The notes beneath the pieces are model-generated. The model was given only the letters and a program-made list of their open reading frames with translations. It was not told where the DNA came from and did not search any database. DNA of 11,504 nucleotides, from positions 1 to 11,504 of the forward strand of contig JAQVFD010000037.1 of assembly GCA_028697435.1 (NCBI GenBank), read 5' to 3'. A program made the position numbers and the translations under genes. How positions within the stretch are numbered: position 1 is the stretch's first letter; every line of letters starts with the position of its first letter. Shown here piece by piece: positions 6,183-11,504 of this stretch. Source of the stretch: Clostridiaceae bacterium. Lineage in GTDB: Bacteria; Bacillota; Clostridia; Lutisporales; Lutisporaceae.

Positions 6183-7156
6183 AAAAGCTCATTAGTGTTT
6201 CTGTATTGGTGCTATTAGTTATATTTGCTATGTCAGGCTGCTTTGGAAGGGACACGGATTCTCCTGAAGATATAGTCGGAATGCCGGCAGAGGGTTATGG
6301 CAATACCTTGGGGAACATTACCAACGGAGGTGTTGTAGCATTTCAGGAGGGCTGGGTCTATTACTGCAATGGGAATGACGATGTAAGCATATACAAGATG
6401 AAAATAAGCGGATCGGAAAAAGTTAAATTAAACAGCGACAGGTCGATGTTTCTGAATGTGCAGGGAGACTGGGTGTATTACAGCAATATAGAAGAAACGG
6501 AGAATAACAGCATATATAAAATGGGAATAGACGGTACTAAAAGGACAAAGATTACTGATGACTCCGCTTCCTTTATAAATGTAGTGGATGGGTGGATTTA
6601 TTACAGTAATGCTTCCGATAACAGGCGGATATATAAGATCAAACCCGATGGCACAGAAAGAACACTGATTGGAGAAAGCTTTTCTTCGTATTTGAATGTA
6701 CAGGACGGGTGGATATATTACACCAACGGAGACGATGACAAACGGATTTATAAAGTTAGTACCGACGGAAAGCAAAATGTCGGGATATCAGAGAACTCAG
6801 CGGCATATATAAATGCAGACGGGGACTGGATATACTACAGTAATGGCTCTGATGGAAATAAGCTTTATAAAATCAAAACTGACGGAAGCGAGAATACGGA
6901 GCTTACAAAGGAAGAAGCCCTTTATATAAATGTATCGGATGAATGGATATACTACAGCAACGGGTATAACGGAAACAGGATATTCAGAATAAAAAAGGAT
7001 GGTACAGAGAAGGCAATAATGAATTATGAAAGCTCCAAATTAATAAATATTGCCGATGGGTGGGTGTATTTCATTGTTGATTCTGCTTCAAACAGGTTAT
7101 ATAAAATGAAAACCGACGGTACGAAAATACAGATGGTGGAAAAAGCAGAAAGGTAA
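6179..7156 (+). CDS. Lipoprotein of seven ~39-residue repeats (DUF5050-like, probable beta-propeller)
   Basis: A predicted surface lipoprotein of 325 residues. The N-terminus is a lipoprotein signal: MKK, a hydrophobic stretch, then the lipobox MSGC with Cys21 as the lipidated residue. After a short linker the rest is seven repeats with the pattern WIYYSN...RIYKIK.DG, then a variable part ending in INV.DG. The repeat tryptophans are at residues 59, 98, 139, 178, 217, 256 and 295, almost exactly 39 apart. This matches proteins annotated as DUF5050 and suggests a seven-bladed propeller used for binding; no enzymatic motif is seen. The ligand is unknown, and the tyrosine-rich strands would suit carbohydrate or protein binding. 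The ATG at 6179 is set by GAGGGG (6167-6172), 6 nt upstream. It is probably transcribed alone and ends in the terminator at 7149-7176. Confidence 0.88.
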   Translation: MKKLISVSVLVLLVIFAMSGCFGRDTDSPEDIVGMPAEGYGNTLGNITNGGVVAFQEGWVYYCNGNDDVSIYKMKISGSEKVKLNSDRSMFLNVQGDWVYYSNIEETENNSIYKMGIDGTKRTKITDDSASFINVVDGWIYYSNASDNRRIYKIKPDGTERTLIGESFSSYLNVQDGWIYYTNGDDDKRIYKVSTDGKQNVGISENSAAYINADGDWIYYSNGSDGNKLYKIKTDGSENTELTKEEALYINVSDEWIYYSNGYNGNRIFRIKKDGTEKAIMNYESSKLINIADGWVYFIVDSASNRLYKMKTDGTKIQMVEKAER

Positions 7157-7176
7157 GAAGCGGGCTTCTTACCTTT
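7149..7176. terminator. Shared bidirectional terminator hairpin between convergent genes
   Basis: A perfect 12-bp stem, AAAGGTAAGAAG / CTTCTTACCTTT, closes a CGGG tetraloop (7161-7164). On the plus strand it is followed by a weak T-rich stretch (TATAC). On the minus strand it is followed by TTTCTGCTTTTT. The stop codon of the lipoprotein gene (7154-7156) lies in the left arm. That of the convergent EF-hand gene (7175-7177, minus strand) starts within the right arm. Confidence 0.82.
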
Positions 7177-8230
7177 ATACTATCAAATCAACGTGCTGTA
7201 CTGATCCTGCAGCACCGTTTTCATGCAGGAAAATGCCGGTTTTTTGTATAACACCATTTTCACTGTTGTTTTCTCCTCTCAAGCTGAAGACCGTACCTGC
7301 GCTGCCCAGATATATTGCGCCTATACCCTTCTCACCAAGTGCAAATAGCGTGTCATTTCCATATTCGTCTTTTGTCCATATTCTTAGGCGGTCAAATACA
7401 TTGTCGTTTTCATCAATCCAACCGTTGCTATCCAGGTCATATAGTGATAAATCCGCAAAGCCATCCCCGCTTTGAGGTCCAAAGAGTTCACTTCCGTCAT
7501 TTATTATACCGTCATTGTTGAGATCAATGGAAAGGAAGCCGCTTCCTGCCATTAAGCGGGATATCTGGTCAGGACTTCCGTCACAGTCAATATCGAAACT
7601 GAATTTGTTGCCTGACAGCATTGCTGAGGGGGCATCATAGTTGATAACAAGGGGATCCTTCATTACTGCATTTCCTGCTCTTATGTGAATTTCTTCACTG
7701 GAGAAAAACTCTCTGCTCATGTTCAACTGAAGGTCTATTTTGATTTCTCGCCCATCTGATGTTCTTACGGTTCCGGTTGATTTGAAGGAAACCTTTTCAC
7801 TTTCATAATGAGTGGTTTTGCTGTCGTAAATCAATCCCCATTCAGCTCTTGGATTCCCATTGCCGTTATTTGTCGGAACTCCTTGGTTAATAGGGGTGCT
7901 GCTATTGTTTCTGATTTTTTTAGGCATCCTGAATTTGAACTTTCTGCCCAGTAGACGTGTCAGCATTGCCTCTAGAAGCATAAGCTTTTGTTTGTCCTTC
8001 TCACTCATGGCATCATTAGTTTCATCGTCAATGCACTGGGACTTACTGTTGCTGACTTGTTGCTGCAGCTCCATGGCTTTTTTTGAAATGTCGACAATTA
8101 TGCCGGGAGTATTGTTTGCCTGTGCTTCGGGATTTTCACCTATCCAAAACTGTAGGTTCTCTTGCTTTTGTTTAAAAGATACCGAGGAACTCTCGCTCTT
8201 TAAACAAATGTTTGAATTCTCGATCTTCAT
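7175..8230 (-). CDS. EF-hand-like calcium-binding protein of unknown function, no signal peptide
   Basis: A 351-residue acidic protein. The N-terminal ~130 residues are polar and low in complexity, with a helical segment (about 75-105) and an Asn/Gly/Pro-rich linker. A beta-rich section follows (about 130-200). The C-terminal half holds aspartate-rich loops of EF-hand type: FDIDCDG (212-218), DLNNDGIINDGSELFG (236-251) and DLDSNGWIDEND (265-276), then RLRIW and GIGAIYLG. This block is familiar from many bacterial proteins annotated as VCBS/EF-hand or calcium-binding hypothetical proteins. I infer calcium binding. No signal peptide, lipobox or membrane helix is visible, which is odd since similar blocks often occur in exported proteins. 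The ATG at 8230 has an excellent GGAGGTGG site (8235-8242). The gene is divergent from the MocR-type regulator and could be its target. Confidence 0.78.
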   Translation of the reverse strand: MKIENSNICLKSESSSVSFKQKQENLQFWIGENPEAQANNTPGIIVDISKKAMELQQQVSNSKSQCIDDETNDAMSEKDKQKLMLLEAMLTRLLGRKFKFRMPKKIRNNSSTPINQGVPTNNGNGNPRAEWGLIYDSKTTHYESEKVSFKSTGTVRTSDGREIKIDLQLNMSREFFSSEEIHIRAGNAVMKDPLVINYDAPSAMLSGNKFSFDIDCDGSPDQISRLMAGSGFLSIDLNNDGIINDGSELFGPQSGDGFADLSLYDLDSNGWIDENDNVFDRLRIWTKDEYGNDTLFALGEKGIGAIYLGSAGTVFSLRGENNSENGVIQKTGIFLHENGAAGSVQHVDLIV

Positions 8231-8292
8231 TTTTCCACCTCCATGTGATATTCCGCCAAAGCTGCAATCCTTTTCTGCTTTGGTATGAATCC

Positions 8293-8321
8293 TATATAAT
8301 ATATCGGAAAAATCCGGACAA
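8293..8321 (-). promoter_or_regulatory. Candidate promoter of the EF-hand-like gene
   Basis: On the minus strand TTGTCC (8316-8321), a 17-nt spacer and TATATA (8293-8298) give 4/6 matches to each box. The leader would be about 55 nt and include a weak CCAAAGC/GCTTTGG hairpin (8256-8262, 8277-8283). Support is moderate only, since the region is AT-rich. Confidence 0.35.
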
Positions 8322-8325
8322 TTCT

Positions 8326-8354
8326 TTATGAAAAATATATATCCATGGTATAAT
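8326..8354 (+). promoter_or_regulatory. Predicted extended -10 promoter of the MocR-type regulator
   Basis: A perfect -10 TATAAT (8349-8354) is preceded by TGG, giving the extended TGnTATAAT form. A weak -35, TTATGA (8326-8331), lies 17 nt upstream. Transcription would start near 8361, within the palindrome at 8357-8370 and about 24 nt before the ATG. Confidence 0.65.
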
Positions 8355-8356
8355 CA

Positions 8357-8370
8357 TTGTATCGATACAA
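8357..8370. promoter_or_regulatory. Perfect 14-bp palindrome, probable operator of the MocR/GntR regulator
   Basis: TTGTATCGATACAA is fully self-complementary and lies over the expected transcription start of the regulator gene. Its TTGTA...TACAA form fits the short inverted sites bound by dimeric GntR-type winged helices. The position suggests autorepression by blocking RNA polymerase. The assignment to this protein is inferred from adjacency. Confidence 0.6.
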
Positions 8371-8384
8371 AATGAGGTGAGGGT

Positions 8385-9836
8385 ATGGGTAATGTAATAC
8401 TTCCGAAGGATATAGAAATAAAAATAAACAAAAGCAGCAGCAGTCCGCTTTATATACAGCTCTATGAGCAGTTGAAAAAGTATATAATCGAGGGCATATT
8501 GGCGGAAGACTGCAAGCTTCCTACAATAAGAAGTTTCGCTGAACATCTGAATGTAAACAACATAACGATAGTTAATGCTTACAAACTTTTGGAAAATAGC
8601 AAGCTTATTTATAAGAAGGTAGGAAGCGGAACCTTTGTAATGCCTCTGAAGGCTGTGATAAATCTGGAAAGCAATCTAACTTATTCAATGGATGAAATAG
8701 AGTTTGATTTGGATATAGGAGCAGATGAGGATATCATCAATCTTTCCACAGCTTCCCCGGATCCAAATCTTTTCCCCATAAAGGACTTCAGAAGGATGCT
8801 TGACGAGATATTGGAGCGGGATGGGGGGAAGGCATTCATGTATCACGAGAGCATGGGATATAAACCCTTAAGAGAGTCAATATCAAAGTACCTGCTTGAA
8901 TATGGAATCAATGCAGGTGCTTCTGAGGTTCATGTTATTTCCGGGGCACAGCAAGGTATAGATATTGTATCAAGAGTGCTGCTATCAAACGGAGACTGCG
9001 TTTTTGTAGAGAGTCCGACATATAATGGAGCTGTAGCGGTATTCAAGTCCAGGGGGGCAAAAATTATTGAAATACCGCTTATGCCAGACGGCCCTGACAT
9101 GAGAGAACTGGAAAAGAAACTTGCATTAATAAGACCAAAGTTCATTTATGTTATGCCGAACTTTCAGAATCCTACAGGGTGCACCTATTCTGACCGGAAA
9201 AGAAAATACCTTTTGCTGCTTTGCAGAAAATATGATGTTATGGTTGTGGAAGATGATTATATGAGTGACCTGAGTTATCTTGACGTTGGCAAAATGCCTT
9301 TAAAGGGACTTGACAGGGAAGACAGGGTTATATATATTAAGAGCTTTTCTAAGATATTCATGCCCGGGCTCAGAGTGGGATATTTGATAATCCCGGAAAG
9401 CATAAGGGAAAAGGTTATGGGAATCAAGCATATAACAGACATATACACCTCAGGACTGATGCAGAGGGTTCTTGATTTGTACTTAAGAAGCGGTATATGG
9501 AATAAACATCTGGAGTATATGAAACGGGAATACAGCATTAGGTATTTTGAAGCAGTAAGAGCTGCAAGAAAATTTCTCAGGGGGGCAAGCTTCACCCAGC
9601 CATACGGGGGATTAAACCTGTGGGTAAAGCTTCCGGAGAAAGTATCCTCTATCGAACTATTTGAAAAATGCAGGGACAAGAAAGTTGTTTTTACACCGGG
9701 AACTGTATTCATTAAGGGTGAGGTTGGGGAGAATCACATAAGGATAAGCTTTGCCGCTGCAAGTCCTGCACAGATTACTGAAGGCATATCCATAATAGGG
9801 AGTGTAATGGAGGAGATTAAAGACGGTGCTAAATAA
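8385..9836 (+). CDS. MocR-family transcriptional regulator: GntR winged helix fused to a PLP aminotransferase-like domain
   Basis: A 483-residue regulator. Residues about 20-87 are a GntR winged helix-turn-helix (PLYIQLYEQLKKYI, LPTIRSFAEHL, then GSGTFV). Residues about 110-480 have the fold of class I aminotransferases. The PLP features are intact: NPTG (262-265), Asp290/Asp291 in VEDDY, the Schiff-base lysine Lys323 in SFSK followed by MPGLRVGY, and the substrate-carboxylate arginine Arg453 in HIRISF. MocR proteins use PLP or a PLP-amino acid adduct as effector and control vitamin B6, GABA, amino-acid or transport genes. No such target adjoins here, so I cannot say whether it is PdxR-, GabR- or otherwise-like. 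The ATG at 8385 has GAGGTGAGGG upstream (8374-8383). An extended -10 promoter and palindrome precede it. The last 8 nt overlap the convergent HD-GYP gene. Confidence 0.92.
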   Translation: MGNVILPKDIEIKINKSSSSPLYIQLYEQLKKYIIEGILAEDCKLPTIRSFAEHLNVNNITIVNAYKLLENSKLIYKKVGSGTFVMPLKAVINLESNLTYSMDEIEFDLDIGADEDIINLSTASPDPNLFPIKDFRRMLDEILERDGGKAFMYHESMGYKPLRESISKYLLEYGINAGASEVHVISGAQQGIDIVSRVLLSNGDCVFVESPTYNGAVAVFKSRGAKIIEIPLMPDGPDMRELEKKLALIRPKFIYVMPNFQNPTGCTYSDRKRKYLLLLCRKYDVMVVEDDYMSDLSYLDVGKMPLKGLDREDRVIYIKSFSKIFMPGLRVGYLIIPESIREKVMGIKHITDIYTSGLMQRVLDLYLRSGIWNKHLEYMKREYSIRYFEAVRAARKFLRGASFTQPYGGLNLWVKLPEKVSSIELFEKCRDKKVVFTPGTVFIKGEVGENHIRISFAAASPAQITEGISIIGSVMEEIKDGAK

Positions 9837-11085
9837 TATCCTTTAAGTCCTTTACAACATTTGCATCAAGATTTCCGATTCCAACCATTGAATCAATGAT
9901 TCCAAGGGCCTTTTCTTTTTTCATACCGTCTCTGTAAGGTCTGTTTTCTGTAAGAGCTTGATATACATCGCATACAGCCATGATCCTTGATTTATGACAT
10001 AATCCTTCGGCATCAATACCTTCAGGATAACCTGTGCCTCTGAGGGTCTCATGGTGATTGGCTGCCCAGGGAGTAATCTCTTCCATACCGGAGATATTGC
10101 CCAGAATGAGCTTTGTATAGTAAGTATGTGATTTGATTATAGTGTATTCATCCATACTGAGCTTCCCGGGTTTGTCCAATATGTAATTGGGGATGGCAAG
10201 CTTTCCTATATCATGGAGCAAGGCTGCAATTTTCATTTTCATTGTAGATTTCTTATCAAAATTATAATACTTGCAAAATATAGAGGCATAATTGGTCAAA
10301 CCTATAGAATGCTCATGGGTAAAGGTGCTTTTCTTGTCTATAATAGCGGCAAAGACAACAGCAATGTTCTTTATTGTATTGAGAGATATTGATGCTTTTA
10401 TAGGGGGATGTTTGCGAGTTAAGATAGAAGGATTTGTATTGATATTCTCCATGTCAAGCCAGAATCTTTCATTTTTGCATGCCTGTAAGAATGCATCAGT
10501 AATATAACCGCTGAACATTTTTCCTTTTTTAGACTGAATCCAGTTAATTATATAGTCCTTTTGCATCCAGTATGGCTGTTCGTCATTATAAATAAGTTCA
10601 AACATATCAGCTATATGTATAATCTGAGACTCCTCCGGTATCTCACTTCCCACAAGTCCGTTAGGACCCGAACCGTTCCAGCTTTCGTGATGAAATTTAA
10701 TGAATCTTGAAATAGATTTATCCAAAGGCAGTTTTTTTACTATGCTGGAACCAAATTCCGAATGCTCATATATAAAGTTGCTGTCTCCATGGGCTTCGGC
10801 AAATGCTTCAACTGCACCGATATCATGAGTGCTGGCAGCAATATAAAGGTTCTTAAGCCTCTCCTCATCATAATTCAGTGCTTCTGCAATACATAGTGAT
10901 GCAAGAGCTGTACGTTTTGAGTGACTGGCGAAGTTGTGGTTATATATGCTGAAGCCCGGTATCGGAACATTGAAATTTACCTTTTTGCGTTCGTCTTTAA
11001 AAGCAGCTCCTTCCGCCAAGTCCAGGGATAATGAAATGGAGTTTATAAAGCTGTTAAAATCAATAAATGCAGTTTTTTCAGTCAT
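9829..11085 (-). CDS. Tandem HD-GYP-type phosphohydrolase
   Basis: A 418-residue cytoplasmic protein with two HD-type domains and no sensor, receiver or membrane part. HD-GYP domains hydrolyse cyclic di-GMP or related dinucleotides at a two- or three-metal site. Domain 1 (about 45-170) keeps the metal-ligand set His55, His87-Asp88, His108, His132-His133 and Asp160, but has HDIGA in place of HDIGK and HHESWNGSGP in place of HHExxDGxGYP. Domain 2 (about 240-410) has HDIGK (291-295), His320, HHETLRGTGYP (344-354), Asp373 and NRPYR, with arginine where the DG aspartate is usual. Domain 2 is the likely catalytic unit; domain 1 may be active, regulatory or a dimer element. The ATG at 11085 has AAGGAG (11094-11099) 8 nt upstream. 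The gene is divergent from the activase and convergent with the MocR gene. Confidence 0.9.
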   Translation of the reverse strand: MTEKTAFIDFNSFINSISLSLDLAEGAAFKDERKKVNFNVPIPGFSIYNHNFASHSKRTALASLCIAEALNYDEERLKNLYIAASTHDIGAVEAFAEAHGDSNFIYEHSEFGSSIVKKLPLDKSISRFIKFHHESWNGSGPNGLVGSEIPEESQIIHIADMFELIYNDEQPYWMQKDYIINWIQSKKGKMFSGYITDAFLQACKNERFWLDMENINTNPSILTRKHPPIKASISLNTIKNIAVVFAAIIDKKSTFTHEHSIGLTNYASIFCKYYNFDKKSTMKMKIAALLHDIGKLAIPNYILDKPGKLSMDEYTIIKSHTYYTKLILGNISGMEEITPWAANHHETLRGTGYPEGIDAEGLCHKSRIMAVCDVYQALTENRPYRDGMKKEKALGIIDSMVGIGNLDANVVKDLKDII

Positions 11086-11139
11086 ATTAATTACTCCTTA
11101 TGGATTATTGTATTTTGTAGAATTTTAACATCAAATATA

Positions 11140-11168
11140 ATTATATAGTATTTTAACAGAAATGTAGA
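11140..11168 (-). promoter_or_regulatory. Candidate promoter of the tandem HD-GYP gene
   Basis: On the minus strand TCTACA (11163-11168), a 17-nt spacer and a perfect TATAAT (11140-11145) lie upstream of the ATG at 11085, giving a leader of about 48 nt. The -35 matches consensus at 4/6. Confidence 0.5.
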
Positions 11169-11223
11169 GGATTGAATGTAAAGTTTTTGACTACCGGTAT
11201 AGTATATAGGGAACACTTAAAGT

Positions 11224-11235
11224 TGAGATATCTCA
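11224..11235. repeat. 12-bp perfect palindrome just upstream of the activase gene
   Basis: TGAGATATCTCA is fully self-complementary and ends 5 nt before the GGAGG site (11241-11245) of the activase gene. It could be a small operator or a chance palindrome. Confidence 0.4.
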
Positions 11236-11240
11236 GAATC

Positions 11241-11245
11241 GGAGG
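11241..11245 (+). promoter_or_regulatory. Ribosome binding site deciding the activase start
   Basis: GGAGG lies 6 nt before the ATG at 11252 but only 3 nt before the adjacent in-frame ATG at 11249, which favours 11252. Confidence 0.6.
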
Positions 11246-11251
11246 TAAATG

Positions 11252-11504
11252 ATGAAGTTCTACATAGGGATAGACGTAGGATCTGTAAGTACAAATGTGG
11301 TAGCAGTGGACGAAGAAATTAACGTGTTGTCAAAGCAATACATCAGGACAAATGGACAGCCTCTCGAATCAGTGAAGGAAGGTTTGAGGAACCTTAGGGC
11401 GGACCTTGGCAATAGTTCAAAGGTCCTGGGCGCGGGTGTCACAGGAAGCGGCAGACAGCTTAGCGGTATAATGGTTGGGGCGGATGTGGTAAAAAATGAG
11501 ATAA
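11252..11504 (+). CDS. Acyl-CoA dehydratase activase (BadF/BadG/BcrA/BcrD ATPase family), N-terminal part only
   Basis: Only the first 84 codons are visible; the frame stays open to the window edge. The protein begins MKFYIGIDVGSVSTNVVAVD, the phosphate-binding start of the ASKHA-fold BadF/BcrA family. GVTGSGRQL and GADVVKNEI follow, motifs typical of the activator of 2-hydroxyacyl-CoA dehydratases. These proteins carry a [4Fe-4S] cluster at the dimer interface and use ATP to push an electron into the dehydratase. In clostridia this N-terminus often belongs to a very long protein fusing two activase units and dehydratase-like domains, but its true length cannot be seen here. The start is ATG 11252, with a neighbouring in-frame ATG at 11249 less well spaced. 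It is divergent from the HD-GYP gene across 166 bp. Confidence 0.88.
   Translation, partial: MKFYIGIDVGSVSTNVVAVDEEINVLSKQYIRTNGQPLESVKEGLRNLRADLGNSSKVLGAGVTGSGRQLSGIMVGADVVKNEI

Noticed and set aside
7450..7530. Aspartate-rich loops of the 7175-8230 protein as a cellulosomal dockerin
   Set aside because: A dockerin needs two near-identical ~22-residue F-hand repeats with conserved cohesin-contact positions and an exported protein; the loops here differ from each other and there is no signal peptide.
8385..9836. Naming the MocR regulator PdxR or GabR
   Set aside because: No pyridoxal synthesis (pdxST) or GABA (gabT/gabD) gene is adjacent and the motifs are shared by the whole MocR family.
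11187..11203. TTGACT and TATAGT upstream of the activase as a promoter
   Set aside because: The spacing between the boxes is only 5 nt, far too short for sigma-A; no alternative -35 fits.

Overview
The window reads as chromosomal DNA of a low-GC, Gram-positive, anaerobic clostridium. The grounds are AGA/AGG- and ATA-rich codon use, purine-rich GGAGG-type ribosome binding sites, a lon-engB pair, a lipoprotein signal with a Gram-positive style lipobox, and the start of a BadF/BcrA-type acyl-CoA dehydratase activase. A cellulolytic Acetivibrio/Ruminiclostridium-type host is my guess from general resemblance only. No tRNA, rRNA, CRISPR array, transposase, phage or plasmid gene is visible.

Layout. 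(1) 1-3171, plus strand: a tightly packed run of lon (C-terminal part only), engB (11-nt overlap), a CPBP-type membrane protease and a 127-residue protein of unknown function. The gaps are 24 and 15 nt, so this is probably one transcript. (2) 3190-3906: a multi-pass YIP1-type membrane protein with its own good sigma-A-like promoter. (3) 3877-5870, minus strand: a short, divergent cis-prenyltransferase (UppS family) followed by the CCA-adding enzyme/poly(A) polymerase. The latter overlaps the YIP1 gene tail-to-tail by 30 nt. (4) 5871-6178: an AT-rich divergent intergenic region of 308 bp holding long perfect inverted repeats, part of them nested, and a possible 14-codon leader ORF. (5) 6179-7156: a lipoprotein made of seven ~39-residue repeats (likely beta-propeller). 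It converges on a minus-strand EF-hand-like protein (7175-8230), and both stop codons lie in one shared terminator hairpin. (6) 8385-9836: a MocR-type regulator (GntR winged helix plus aminotransferase fold) with an extended -10 promoter and a perfect 14-bp palindrome over its expected transcription start. (7) 9829-11085, minus strand: a protein with two HD-GYP-like domains in tandem. (8) 11252-end: the start of an acyl-CoA dehydratase activase.

How the genes fit together. Lon, EngB, CCA and UppS-like are housekeeping functions (protein quality control, ribosome assembly, tRNA maturation, isoprenoid synthesis). The remainder are envelope proteins (CPBP, YIP1, lipoprotein) and regulators (MocR, HD-GYP), and the sequence does not tie them into one pathway. 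I see no clear multi-gene defence or mobile system. The least ordinary items are the nested inverted repeats at 5933-6089, the divergent UppS homologue, the tandem HD-GYP protein and the putative MocR operator.
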